Of a stretch of 64,000 nt of DNA, positions 21,449 to 33,572 are shown piece after piece. This DNA is from Coprinopsis marcescibilis (lineage: Eukaryota; Basidiomycota; Agaricomycetes; Agaricales; Psathyrellaceae): the NCBI GenBank assembly GCA_004369085.1, contig ML210147.1, forward strand, positions 1,116,001 to 1,180,000, given 5' to 3'. Every line of letters begins with the position of its first letter. Within the stretch, counting starts at the first letter, position 1. The notes beneath the pieces are model-generated. The model was not told where the DNA came from. It made no database searches and was given only the letters and a program-made list of their open reading frames with translations. The position numbers were made by a program, and so were the translations under genes.

Positions 21449-23916
21449 GCGAATCGGTGTGGTACGGCCACGATGTGAACGAATATCGATCAGCTTCTGA
21501 TCCCCAAGACCGCGAGCTTGTGGATACTTATGTATACCAACTGACGTATGTCTCACAAGCCGACCGCAGCGATATCAGTATTGTCTGGTATTTCTGCCAA
21601 CTCAAAAAGTTTGTCCACTTACGAAAGACACCTAGGTTTCCTCTCATGTTACGATTTCGGCAAATAGACATCCGAGCAGAGAAAAAATGGCTCATCGGCT
21701 TCAGAGGAAGAGTGCTGATCATTATCGTCTCGTTTGTAGAGTCCACCTTCGAGTTCAGATCCTCGTGTGCTATGCTATCAGGTCTCCTGGAAGAACCTGC
21801 GCGCTCTTCTCTTCGAAGGTCGCGTTCGCTCCACAGCGATAGTTCTTGATGATGATGAGAGATGAGGTCCGGACCAGGTATAGGTATTGGACTCACGTTA
21901 CGGTACCTGTGTTACCAATTCAATGACTCTGGGTACTCGCCAGTTCGATAGTATCGGATTCTGGATTCTAGAAATGATCATATATCGTCCGCATACTCCC
22001 GAGAACAGTTGGATTAGCTCAATTGGCAGTGAGCGGCGTCGATGATCACTTGTTCGCGTTCCCGCGTACATATATACAGCAGCTCATTCTTGCGCGAGGC
22101 TGTGGGTTCCTATGAAACCTTCGATGGTCAATCGCGGTGTATAGCAACTTTGCCATTCTGGCCAGGGCCAGAATACGCGTGTGCCCCGCTACCCCCCACG
22201 TTAGATTTAGGCTGTACGTTGCCTCGCCACAATCAATACCTTACTAGACGCTCGTCCTTTAGATCTGGTAGGAATGCTCCAGAACCTAGGGCCGCTCGGG
22301 CGGTAGCTTTTCATACCCATCCGATTCCGACTCGTATGCGAACAACCGCGAAATTGCTGAGTTTTCTCTCATCACGCTGATGAATGTAGTGTGAATGCGT
22401 GAGTAGAGGGCCCATTCTTTCACTCTGTATGCCCGAACGTTCCCAATGACCCAACTTCTGTGGCGTTGCGGGACCTGTAGGTACCACATTGCATGGAACC
22501 ATCACGGCAGTTCAAGAATTCGAAATGCCACTGCGCTTCTGGGTCTTGGAAGATGCCGGTCAGCTTCTTGCGATGCTAACTCTATGGCCGCCGCGAGGGT
22601 TGGGAACCTCCTGTGGTGTTCTGCGCATAGTATTTTGGCATGATCAAGCTAGTGGAGGCATCTGGAAAGTCGCGATGGACGCGTCTTGAGTCATTGCCAA
22701 GAAATGTAATATGAAATGGAGATTTCATTTCATTAATTAGACGCGTCGCCCATTCATAGCATGCCCTTCCCTGCACAAAATCTCGCAAAGCTACTTACTG
22801 GTACATTATAGAAGCCCACTTGGGTTATATACGGAGCCGAAGATCTTTCGTGGAGCCCAGGTGTGGCCGCTGAGTTGATCCTACCTCGTCTTCCTCTTCA
22901 CCCATGGCATCATCAGAAACGCGGGTTCAGTTCTTGGAATGCAGAGAGACTTCACGAGGGCACAGTTTGTTGGAGAAGAACGCGAGGAACGGACACCCGT
23001 TCCCATCCCAATGGGAAGGCCACGACTCCTAAGCCCGTGATAGCGGATGGTGGTGTAGTGCGACTAGGAAAGGTTACCAAAAAGTACATTGAACGGCTAG
23101 CACAGGCGAACAATGTAAACGTTTAGCTACTGTAGCCATTAGCGACCTTGTTTCATGATACCGACGGAATCTGCACTTTCGGGACTCGGTTACTGAATAG
23201 AACCTGTAATAGGTTGCAATTCAAGCCGTCGATAAATGCCATGCGCGAGCCTGAATTGATGTCAACCAGGTGAACAAGGCTTTAACAAAAGCCGCAGGAT
23301 AAGACCGACTTAACTGCTGAAATCTGCCTGAACCCCATCATTCTGATTAATTGCTTGATTTCATCTGCATTCTTAGACGAGCGTGTACGCATGTAAGTAT
23401 TGTACCTTGGAATTGGACATCGATTTGCGATGGTCGTTGCCTTGGATGACGATGGAGAGCGAGTGGACCGCGCTGGGATGGGGCCTCGGGCGTCAGTTAT
23501 GATGGCTTCAAAGACCAATACTAAACCTTGAGCAAGGATATGACGAAATCACGGTGCTAAAGAAGCTCTCCCGACGCGCTACTTAGCGCAACAGAGGCGC
23601 TCGAGGGCTCAAGGGGTTGAAAGTAACTATATACCCGGTGTCGCATTAGCTTGATGACGATGCGGTCGGGCATCTCTCAATGTCAATCCATTCTTTATTC
23701 CACCGAATTGGCATGGAAGCAACCTGCGACAAAACAGGAGACTTGGACGGGGATCGTAGATAATCTGCTCAATTGTATGATGATGATGAGAGTGTGCGGG
23801 CGAGCAGGATTTAGCATAATTTAGGCACAAATGTTGTGCACAGGTCTGTGGCCGGGCCATCCGCCTGTTGCTGTCGTTAATTGATGTTGGAAGGCGCGTC
23901 TTCGTCGAATAATCCG

Positions 23917-23982
23917 ACGCGTCTTTACGCGTCTTTACGTCCGAATGAACTGTCCAGACCCGATTCCCAATAAAAGACGCGT
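23917..23982. promoter_or_regulatory. Cluster of ACGCGT motifs (MCB-like)
   Basis: ACGCGT occurs at 23917, 23927 and 23977, two of them in a direct repeat of ACGCGTCTTT. Two more lie at 22679 and 22741 and one at 21361. In yeasts ACGCGT is the MluI cell-cycle box bound by MBF. No recognised gene follows within 900 bp, so function is unproven. Confidence 0.25.
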
Positions 23983-24827
23983 CGAAAATGGTGGGAGAAG
24001 GCGCTTGGACGTAAAATACGTCTGTGGTGGATCGGGAGTGGCCGTGTGGCTGGCGGTGGTGATCCGTATATCAGCCATGAGGCGCATCGGTGATAGAGAC
24101 TACATCAGCCATTGGTCAAGGACAAGGTCATGCTGGGAGTCCGTTGACATGGAGTGCCTTGTTTTCTAATACTTTCTCGGTTACAGCCCGTCGGTACTAA
24201 AACAAATGTAGGAGGTCAGTTGGCCAAGATCAGACCACGAGAGGACTAGGCAGACATACATACAGACCGGGGAACATCCGCAATTCTCTTGATCGCCTTG
24301 GAATGACGAGCGAGATGACATGAAAGATTCCTCCTGCCAAGTTGATAACCAGATTCCAGGGTGATTTTAGAGCCAGAAACACACAAGGACGATGGCTAGT
24401 AACGATCCGGACATTTCGATCAGGTCGTGTGAAGCGCCCTTGCCAGAGGTCGTTTAACCACCACTGGACACGAAATATGGGCACCTGGTCATGATACATG
24501 ATACCGAGGGCCACGGTATCGAAATTAGGACATGAGCGCTGAGATCTAGAGAAATGAGAAGTGTCTGTGGAACATATGCCGTATACGCAGTGATGCTGGA
24601 AGGAGATGAAGGTTGTCAGGCTTTCCAAGGAGCTTTTGAATCTGAACTACCTGTATTATTGGCAGGCATTTGTCGTTGGAAACAGCATGAAACCTTGTAT
24701 TGGATAGACCATGAGTGTATAGAATGGATATTAAATTGTAGAGCATGGGAGGAAGGGTTGGGATCACGGAGATCTGGGTCAGATCTGGAGGATTTAAGTG
24801 GGATGTCACATCTGGGAAACTAGAAAT

Positions 24828-24835
24828 TATATAAA
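24828..24835 (+). promoter_or_regulatory. TATA box of the 24959 gene
   Basis: TATATAAA lies 124 bp upstream of the ATG at 24959 and is followed by a pyrimidine-rich tract, the usual layout of a strong fungal core promoter. Confidence 0.5.
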
Positions 24836-24958
24836 TCAAAATTCATTTTCAAACCTTTCGTCCTCCTCCCCCCTCCATCTTTCCAGAGCACTGCGTTAGG
24901 CGGCTGCTCGTCGTCTTCCACGTCGTCGACACCACTCTCAACGTCGTCTACATTCCTA

Positions 24959-25821
24959 ATGCCTTCTCTTCGTCGCATCGCCTCGTCCCCCTCGGTTCGG
25001 TCTTCGCCGTACTCGAGCTCCTTCACTGGTGCTCACGTAGCAAGAGGTCACGGACACAGACGTTCCTCAGGATCAGACATAATGAACAGACGGGTGCTTG
25101 CAGATATTGAATGGTGGAGAGTGACAGACGGCCAGTGCGAACCAAGTGCTGGTGACCTGGAGTCGGAGGAACCAAATCACGGCGTTGTCCAGCACAGCGC
25201 CGTCATTGGCGGCATTGCTGGAGGTGCTCTCTTCAATGCTGATATTGGTGTAGATCACCCGACATATTCAGAGCATTGGGCTACTGCAGATGTGCGTAAT
25301 TCTTTCTTTCCCTCAATACCGCCATGGCGGGCGGCCAGACAGTCTAGATTCAATCAATTTCATCCGTCTCCTGTTTCTTGGACTTATTCGACATGCCTGG
25401 CCCTGAATCGGTATCCCTTTGTGAATTTGTTCCTGACATGCACGGTTTATAGATGATTTCTACGACCGCCGAATTTGCTGCGCTGTCGATAGCCCCTCAA
25501 ACCCCTTTACAGCGGCGAGCGCGTGACGAACTGGAGTCGAGCTCGTCTTCCCTAGAGTCTACTCCTGAGGCACCAACACCTCTGTCTTTCGAAGGCCTTC
25601 GCCTTGGACTTTCTGACATGAACATGGACTTTGGCCGCCTCTTCGAAGACCGCGATCCTCTGATGCCGCTTCTTGGTTTCGACACACTCATCCTCCCTCC
25701 ACCTGGCCTGGCGCGCGCCCATACATTTGCTGATTGCTTATCTCTTCAAGACGATTTCGCAAATTGTTATCCCATATCTCCAATGCCACAACTGCTCTCA
25801 CTGCCTACCTTCATCAACTGA
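24959..25821 (+). CDS. Conserved-looking agaricomycete hypothetical protein with RRVLADIEWW motif
   Basis: Two exons, 24959-25291 and 25453-25821, joined by a 161-nt GTGCGT...TATAG intron; they sum to 234 codons and close the frame. The protein starts MPSLRRIASSPSVRSSPYSS (Ser/Arg-rich), then NRRVLADIEWWRVTDGQ near residue 45. The C-terminal half contains TPLQRRARDELE, a serine run, TPLSFEGLRLGLSDMNMDFG and GFDTLILPPPGLARAHTFAD. I have an impression of this type of protein in mushroom genomes but cannot name a function. Short hydrophobic/acidic motifs in a disordered background would suit a regulator; that is inference. The long 3' region suggests a long UTR. Confidence 0.65.
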
Positions 25822-28807
25822 GAGTCAAGTGGCCCAGGCCGACCTACCTCGCCTCGGTGGTCTGAGATTGTGCAGTTTCTCGGTCAATCAAGCTATGAAG
25901 CGACGTCTGCTCCCTTCTTTTATGCCTTCCTTTCCTTAACTCGCAACCCCTGCGCCTACCCAAGCCCGGCATCAGCATCTTTCACTTCGTTCTGATTAAA
26001 ATCCCACGAACGTACGCCTATTTCAATAGGCTCCCTGGCGCGTCTACGTCCACGCATCGGCTATCCTGGATGGCACGTAACGCAGGTTCAACATTTACAA
26101 TTGGCAAATCACTACACACTGCAAGGCCTAAAACTCAACCACATCAAGCTGCATCTTCAACACACCTAACATACGCTATCCCGCGTTTCTTGCTTACAGC
26201 TCATCTCACGTTCGCATCGTTGCACGACATGACCTCTTCACGACACTAAAACTCAAAATGTTGCCCGAAGTTGCCCGAACTGCCTTCGCAAACTCAAGGC
26301 ATGCAACCTCGTAGCTTCCACACTTCTGTAACGGTCTCGAACGACACAACGACCTATCCCATCAAATTTGGACTGGTCCCACAGCCTGCATTTTCTCATC
26401 CTCCCGCTTCAACTTCACTTCATTCTACCCTCCAACACGCATTTTTCATTCAACATCAATTCAATTCAGTCCATTGCATCTCTAGGACGATTGACGGCAT
26501 TTTTTTCACGACGCAATTACTCATTATTTCTGTTCACGTCACCTAGTCCTTTTACTAGTTTAAGCATCTGACACGACTTCTTCAGGTCGTGTTGCATGTT
26601 ATTCACGTATCTTTACGCGCAGCTCTTTTCTTACTCTTGGTACCTTACATTTTATCTTTGCCTTATTTTCCCTTGATTTCTCATCCTTCCTCTCCACCCT
26701 CAATCTCTGGGTTGTCCTTGGTTTCCCTCTTTCCGACTTCCGATTCCGTTCCTGTTTCTCCTCCCTCTGTTCCTCCCTCTGTTCTCTGTTTGCTCATCAT
26801 TTGTAACGATTAGATTATGCATCCAACCTCGTCTCTCCTACGTATGTTGCCCCTTGTTATCGTTTCACACCTTGCTCTCGATTCTATTTCTGACACTACC
26901 CCTGCCCACCCTCTACTACTCTCTCTACTATCCCCCTCTACCCCACATCCGCTGTAACGACCTGTGACGATCTCCTTTGTTCAAACCAAATCGAATGTTC
27001 AATTCACTGCCTGCGCACCTACACGCTTTGGATGAGCAATTCGAATCCCCCTCCCTTCTTCCACTCGAGAAGATGTAACAAAGTCTGACCGTCGGGGAGA
27101 TTCAGAGCCTGAGTACCAAAAATACTGTTTATTTAACTTGGATTTAAGCGTTTTGCGCACATTAGTATCTCTTTTACCTTTATATTTGAAAGCTTGTGTT
27201 TACAAGGTCTGGTGCTATTTATTGCTTTGTGCCTCTCGTGGTCGCTCTCTTCGCAGAGTTCTTTGGCTGGATGAAATATACGTGTACTATAAGCCCGGCA
27301 ACTGTACGTGTCGCCCAGAATACCTTGTCTGGGCGGCGCATGGTTACCTTCCGCACGTAACCCCTACGTAGTAGGCTCGGAAGTGAACGATTGGGCGTCC
27401 CCGTAGGTACCTTATTACAAATTAGCCCATACCAACAGCGCTCTACATACACATTCTGACATCCTCTACCTTCGCGGCTTCGCCTTCGCGACCGATCGCG
27501 CATGAAATCCAAGTATGTCTTCCCCTTTGTTACATGCCCAGCTTCCAGGAAGTTATTCCGAGTTCCTTTCACAGCACCGTAAGATGGTGGTGCAATAACA
27601 TCACCGGCGAGCCCCACTCCCCGGGACGCTACTTTTTGTCGCGCGAGAGTCTAGCCTGCTTCGATATCGATATCAAGCCTGAGACAAGGCTCTTGAAACC
27701 ATACGTACGTTCGTTATATAAACGTCTGTCACGCTTGGTGTCATTCTACTTGCTTATCCTGTCTATGCTTCCGAGATTCACCCTTGAATTTGAGTCAATG
27801 CGGGTTGCGAGGTTCAAGAGATTCGTGGGTCGAGATCCACGGAGATCGTGGCCACCTTTTAAATCCAAGCTATGTTTAGCCTTGGGCCATCTTTATTTGA
27901 TATTCGCGCTGTTTCAAGACTATCTTCGCGGGACGATCTGAATACATACAGTTGCAATCAATATGAGCGGAGTGGATAGCATAGCTTGCAAAGGGCCTAC
28001 AATGTCTTAACATCTGGCCAAACTCGAGTCCACAACACTATAATTGTAACAAGAAAAACCTTTCCGGTTGTTGTGAATAGTTACTTCCATGTTATGGAAG
28101 GGCACGGGGATCTGGATTTAGAGGCAGACGGGTCCCGACCGAACAGCAAGGACCATTTCAAAAGATAGGACTCTGAAGTTGCACACAAAATAACTCAGCC
28201 CATGTCATTTGAGAAACCGAAGAAGCGAAAGGCAATGTGCAATAGATCATTCAAAATGTTTAACTGGAGCAATTCAAATCCTGTTGCGTTTAGCGTCATT
28301 TGATATCCTGTGAAGCCACGTCCACCGTACTCCGCCGGTCCCGATGACAAAGGCTAATTTCAAAAGCAGAGAGAGAAAAGAGACGCCCAAGCGCCTTCGT
28401 CCCTTCAGCCAGTTGATCGTTGTCGCCATGAATCGGCCATCCCACGAGTTTCGCTACCTTTGATGAATATTATTTGATACCGGGAGAAGGACATCTACCT
28501 CATAACCCACAACGCATGACTCCCGCCTCAAGCAAATGCTCCATGCTGGTTTGCACAGGCGGGGCTACGCGTCGCATCCTCCAAGACATGACAACAGCAT
28601 TGCGCAGCGCTACAATGCCTGCGTCTCCCAGCTCGAAAGCGCCCGCAATCACTGACCCACACCGACACGGTGATACCTATCAAGTTCACATCCAGCGGAC
28701 TGCTTTCCGAGTCGCATCCTGGGCGCGTCACCCACCGACTCTTCATGCACCAAAAGGCAGGCAAACACCCAGCACGGAGTGCGGAAATGTCGGAATTGCA
28801 AGTAAAT
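25822..28807. other. Long non-coding stretch after the 24959 gene
   Basis: Pyrimidine-rich (especially 26360-26960), probably in part the 3' UTR of the upstream gene. A 135-codon plus-strand reading from ATG 27534 has no recognisable domain and I do not call it. No tRNA, repeat array or transposon seen. Confidence 0.45.
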
Positions 28808-29712
28808 TCATGGTATCGAGTTCATACAGCTTGTTCCGGAACCCGAATTCCTACAAGCCTGGCAGCGGCGCCAGTTGCAAGTGTTGAAGTGCAAGAGTAT
28901 GTAACCGCCGCAGTCTACAATCGTAACGCTTTTCTGATCTTGATTGAGGAAGGGGCCCGCATCTTGAAACTCCTCCTTCCATTCAAGAACCTGAGCCGCC
29001 AACGCTTGATGGGCAATGGTGTGCTTCGTGGATGTCCACCGCTTCTACCCCTTACACCGACGGACGAAACAGGACACACAACGCAAGTCCAAACGCCCAC
29101 TACAGATTTTGTTCATGATACACTCCAAATTGTCCCAAGCGAAGCGCACCGGATATCAGAAGCGTCGGCGAAAAGTCCAAGAAGTTGTTGTCATTTTCCT
29201 GGATCGCGGATGGCGGAATGTGGGTGGTGGATTGCAATAGTTTGGTCATCTGTGTGCACTGTGCCTGATATGTTTCGTTCTGTGGCTGCTCTAAACCGCC
29301 CACTTTAACGGAGCCCCACACGCAGAACATGTCGTTGGTTGTGTCGTGTCAACACTGACTTGGCCAACGCGAGATCGGAACGTCTTGTACGTAGCATGGG
29401 GCGGTGACTCATGCAGATATCGAATGGCGGCGCCTGGGGGAATACAAGATTGAGGGGCGTGATGGATATGGTATGCGAGTTGATGAAATGAATTGGTCTT
29501 GATCCAACGGTCTTGAAAGATAATGATAGGAGATTGACAAATATGACAGCCAACGTCCAGTTGAAGGGTATCGCGACGATGACATAGGCAAGTCGGAGCG
29601 TATTTTGTCCGGAGACACGGAAAAGCACAGGCGTTGCAAAGTGTGAGGGTGGAGTGTTGACGTCCCTGGTGGTGCTGTTCGGCGTGCTGGGTGGCGGACG
29701 GAAGGACGACAT
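28808..29712 (-). CDS. Possible multi-exon gene of unknown function with one hydrophobic segment
   Basis: Weak call. A minus-strand reading begins MSSFRPPPSTPNSTTRDV near 29712 and contains a hydrophobic helix (LAYVIVAIPFNWTLAVIF, about residues 42-60). Further minus-strand frames look coding in composition (NETYQAQCTQMTKLLQSTTH, DFSPTLLISGALRLGQ near 29100-29320; ALAAQVLEWKEEFQDAGPF near 28808-29002). I could not place splice sites that join them with confidence, and no family is recognised. It would be a tandem neighbour downstream of the capping enzyme on the same strand. It could equally be chance open frames. Confidence 0.3.
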
Positions 29713-29823
29713 GACCATAAATCGGTGCGATCCTAGATGGTCACGGATCAGGCGTCTTTAGTCCCGACACTGAACAAGCCAGGTCTCTTTCCCGGTGCCC
29801 CGACATAATGGAGCCCAGGAGCG

Positions 29824-31676
29824 TCAGCGCTTCATACCAAACACAGTGGCAGGCCCAGAAACTTTGCTCCAGGGCGATTGTGCCAATGGGCCGAATCGAA
29901 TTTCTGAAATGGGAGTTGACGCTTGTGAAGGTCGCTTTGTCTGAGATGGGAGTGGATTATATTGTTGAGGGACACGCGAGTGTTGGGAATGTCCCTGATG
30001 GGATTGGGCAGGAGGAGGAGGAGGAGGAGCGGTGGTAGTGGGCAGTCCTTGACGTGTTTTCCAGGCATTCCTGATCGCCTGTGAACGCGCCAAAAGCTGG
30101 GGGAGCATATTATCAGCACATACTCAAGGTAACCCTGACAGAGACTTACGCCGTCCTTCTCAACTCCATCCTTGATACTTTGTATAATCTTGTCGACAAC
30201 GCTTTTGTGGTTGCCGTTCGGCTTGTCGTCACGGAATCGCATCATTCTCCAATGAGAAACGGAGCGATCCCAATGCACCTCAACGATACGGTCATCTATC
30301 TGTTCGCCAGAGCGCTTTAATCTGCCGAAACCCAAATTATTAGCACCAATCGTCCTTGACAATGGAAAATCTGTGGCGTTAAATTCCAAGCTTACCTTTC
30401 CCATTCATCGTCATCGACATACATGTCATCGTATTGCTCGTATCTTGCAACTCCTCGGTCATCTCCACACCACACATGTAACAAGAATAGGGGCTTTGCG
30501 TGAAAGTCCGGCACATTTGGGTTGGTTGTATCGGGCGGAAATCGAAGGACGAGTTTGAAGTCTATCGAATTTTCTGAAGGAGGTTTCCACTTGAGTCTGT
30601 GATGTTTAATAGCTTGTCAGTGGCAGCACGCAGGCTTCGAAGAATTGCCATTATCCTCACATGTTGTTGTCAGTTCCGGGGGTGTAGGGAGTGCTAACAC
30701 AAGTGTAGATAAGCCCGTCGTTGCCGTGCTGTAAGTTTGGGATATCTACGGTGAAGACCTTTTCGACGTGGTATGAAAAGTTTATCTCTTTGATTTTTAT
30801 ACTGTAGCAATTTGTTAGCACGTGTCACTGAAAGACGCCATGATACGCACGAGAACGGTTGAGATTCAATCATCTGAGGATGATCTTTGAGCATTTGCGC
30901 GTAGGGCTTGTACCACCATTGTTGCAACCTCTAGATAGCCATTAGTTTGTTGCCGACCGCGCAAGGGCACAAGAACTTACGCCATACCGCCTATCCAAGG
31001 GTCGTGTCATGACATTCTGGTCATCTATGACTAGACAGTCAAAAGCCAAGAACCGCAGCGTTTCCTGCGAAACCAAAACCGCTATAAAGAGCCGGCGACA
31101 TATGAGCAGCAATCCAACGCACCCTCTTCGTCCTGGGATCTACATCCATAACCAGCTCCCCGTCAATGATCGTATTCTTTAAGAGGTTCCGGCGGTCTTC
31201 ATGATGGGGAAACACAAAGCCAACTATTTCGCGGTACGTGTTGTGTCTGTCAATCTGGGCATCCCGGTGAGGCCACTATCAAAGCCAGACGCAATGGATC
31301 GATATACGAACTAGAAACACTGCCTGATCGTTGTTATCAGGGTTGTACGCCACTAGAAACAAGACCCTTATTCCGTCGGACTTTTCGCAGACCCAGAAGC
31401 TGTAAGACGAGGTGAGCCCCCGCAACCGACACCGAATTGATGCAAAGCACGCACTCTTGGGTTTCCAGCTTCTCCAAGTCTTTATTCGAAAAACTTATAG
31501 GTTGGCTTCCGGGGAATCTAGACAATAATTGAGCCCGCAGTCAAATAGAGCAAATGCTTGAGTCGTTACCTCTCGTGTTCCAGTCCACAAAGCCGAGCTA
31601 CGTGACCTTTCAGCCACTGTTCTTGCGGCGAGTGACGAGAAACCAGCGCTCCAGGAATCTCAGGAATAGGTGACAT
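29824..31676 (-). CDS. mRNA capping enzyme, guanylyltransferase subunit (Ceg1 type)
   Basis: Transfers GMP from GTP to the 5' diphosphate end of nascent mRNA through a lysyl-GMP intermediate; nuclear, bound to the RNA polymerase II tail. ATG at 31676 (MSPIPEIPGALVSRHSP, then EQWLKGHVARLCGLEHERFPGSQP, LEKLETQ). The catalytic motif I reads FWVCEKSDGIRVLFLV (KxDG lysine) near 31380. Later motifs: TIIDGELVMD, VFDCLV-type segment before QNVMTRPLDRRYG, GNDGLIYTCVSTPYTPGTD, NILKWKPP, and EVHWDRSVSHWRMMRFRDDKPNGNH (motif VI, FRxDK). About ten short introns. The C-terminus extends with a proline-rich disordered tail (about 90 residues). The fungal enzyme is separate from the triphosphatase, as seen here. 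Confidence 0.93.
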
Positions 31677-31955
31677 CTCCAGATATGGATATTGAACTGC
31701 TCTTTGGTAACTGGTGAAAGGACTAGAAGCAAATGGAGGCGCTGGCCATGAGTGTTTGCAGAAGGCAAGCGGTGTCACAGTCACGGTGTCTATTTTTGCG
31801 GGGCTTAGTCATCTGCACAGCGCTTATTGGGTCAGAACATTGGGGAGAGAGAGCAAGATGCGGGGTGATATTGACGTTTAACGATTAATGGTACACGGAA
31901 TTGACATGCAGAAGGAAGAGGTAACAACTGGTAACAACATGGTATGTACAAACAC

Positions 31956-32767
31956 TCATCGGTCCTCAGCCCATTCCTGAAAACACTGTCAGTACCGATT
32001 GGGGCGCGATCGTCAAAGACAATACATACATTCTCCTTCTTGATTTGGGCCTGATAGCAATGGAGACGTTAGGAGATGAAGGTCTCAAGGACAAGGGACA
32101 CATTACCTCTTCCTCAGGAGTAAAGTCGTTGACGATGTTGAAGAGCTTTCGGATTTCTTCAGGGGTCTTGCCCTTAATCATGTTCGCCACAGTCTTGCAA
32201 CCAACATCACTGTCAAAGAGTGGCAGAGAAGCCAACGTAAGCAGGACATACAGTGGGAGAGCCACTCATTTAACTCACAGCAGTGACTTGATATCGAGAT
32301 AGTTGGCGGCAAGGATGATTTCGAAAAGCATTTCCTGGTCCACACTGATGAATTTTTGGTCCCATTCGCTGATATCGGTGGTCCTCTTGCGTGTCTCATC
32401 CTGGTTCTGATCAGCATCGGCGGAGGGTAGAGGCTCTCCACGGTGGTGTTCGCAGTATTCCAAAACCTGTGAGCGTCAATGATGCCAGTTAAGATAACAT
32501 GGCCAGCGGTATTGTGAACAAAAAAACGAACCTTCTTCAGGACACTTGACGACACGTTGGGAAGAGGAATAGGTTGGTCTGATTCACCAACATCTGAAAG
32601 GCAGGAAACGAGGCATGAGCAACCTGCACGGCGACCTTGTTGCTTCACAGCAGTTGGTTAGTGCCACAGTACTGACCTTCAAGCATGTTCTTGATGAGCA
32701 CCGAGCGCTCAACAACCTCCTTCTCAGCATTAAACTGTTCGTTGTCGGAGGTGACGAGTAGGACCAT
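31956..32767 (-). CDS. SKP1: Skp1, SCF ubiquitin ligase adaptor
   Basis: Bridges F-box proteins to the cullin in SCF ligases, and serves in other F-box complexes. Six exons (32767-32677, 32593-32532, 32466-32279, 32209-32107, 32050-32030, 31976-31956) give 162 codons and close the frame: 161 residues, the normal size. It starts [20 protein letters not shown], followed by [31 protein letters not shown], the hallmark [29 protein letters not shown], and the F-box-binding C-terminal helices [21 protein letters not shown], ending in KKENEWAEDR. Two of the coding exons are only 21 nt. Divergent from the bL27m gene across 196 bp. Confidence 0.98.
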
Positions 32768-32963
32768 TTTGCAAGAAAGATGTGGCGGTGAGGTGAGGGT
32801 TAGGACGAAGGAGTAATTAAGCGTTGAACACGGTCGTGACAGGTCCTTACTTTATAGATTGGTCGTGTTATATCACAAGACCTTCGGAGTTTGCCGTCCC
32901 TTCATCTGACCTTGCCTGACTCAAAAAAGTACTTCGATCCTAGTCAATCCAGTGTCAGCTAAT
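32768..32963. promoter_or_regulatory. Shared bidirectional promoter of Skp1 and bL27m
   Basis: Only 196 bp separate the two divergent ATG codons (32767 minus and 32964 plus), so both 5' UTRs and core promoters must lie here. I see no canonical TATA box in an obvious position. Confidence 0.7.
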
Positions 32964-33572
32964 ATGGCCTTTCTGACTCATTGTTCTGCTGTGTTGAAGG
33001 GTCCCTTTTCATCGTTTGGTGCGTTCTGTTGGTGTGCGGCTGTCATGAAGCAGCTCAGAAGGTCTATTGTCCAATTACAGGTCTTGGATCCATCCGTACT
33101 GCAACAAAGCGCGCAGGGGGGACCGTCAACAATCATGGTGGCTCCCCTGGTCAACGACTAGGCGTCAAGAAGTTCTCAGGTACAACATTGCCCGGTATAT
33201 CTCATCGATAGTTCCTAACTTTGAACAATAGACGAGTTTGTAATCCCTGGCAACATTATTGTTCGACAACGCGGTACCTTGTTCCACCCAGGACAACACG
33301 TATGCAATTCATTATGGCTGGGCCACAACTGGTGCTGATACATCTTCTAGGTTGGAATTGGACGCGATCACACTATTTTCGCGACGGCCCCAGGCTATGT
33401 GCGTTTCTACAAGAAGAAATGGATGCGAGGCGAGCGCCGGTTCGTTGGCCTTGTGTTGGAGAAGGGCGACGTTTTGCCAAGAGATGAAGCTTCCCGCGGT
33501 ACCAGCCGACACTGCCCGTTTGTCAATCTGAACGAGTTCTCGAAAAAGCACGCCACCGTGACCTCCTCATAA
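32964..33572 (+). CDS. Mitochondrial large-subunit ribosomal protein bL27m
   Basis: A protein of the mitochondrial large ribosomal subunit lying near the peptidyl-transferase centre. Four exons (32964-33000, 33081-33179, 33232-33299, 33351-33572) make 142 codons and close the frame. After a short presequence ([19 protein letters not shown]) comes the L27 core: [80 protein letters not shown]. The C-terminal extension ([13 protein letters not shown] onward) is typical of fungal mitochondrial forms. The first intron has a GTCCCT donor, weaker than its neighbours. Confidence 0.95.

Larger units (their letters stand above)
18141..24827. other. Gene-poor stretch of about 6.7 kb
   Basis: No gene could be supported on either strand: open frames are short, lack recognisable domains and do not chain through splice sites. 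I saw no transposase, reverse transcriptase or long terminal repeat. Local structure includes a hairpin (21403-21448) and repeated ACGCGT sites (22679 to 23982). A sequence at 22008-22034 matches a tRNA D-arm and A-box but has no matching anticodon or acceptor stems. Decayed transposon or an unannotated lncRNA are possibilities. Confidence 0.5.

Noticed and set aside
22008..22070. tRNA-like sequence with perfect A-box and D-stem (GCTC...GAGC)
   Set aside because: No anticodon stem, the T-arm match is poor and no complementary acceptor strand lies downstream, so not a tRNA gene; perhaps chance or a decayed tRNA-derived element.
27534..27941. 135-codon plus-strand frame with hydrophobic stretches
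   Set aside because: No family, no neighbouring exon and irregular composition; likely chance.
28474..29308. Long plus-strand frames antisense to the possible minus-strand gene
   Set aside because: Arginine/serine-rich, no domain or splice support; the minus strand looks more coding.
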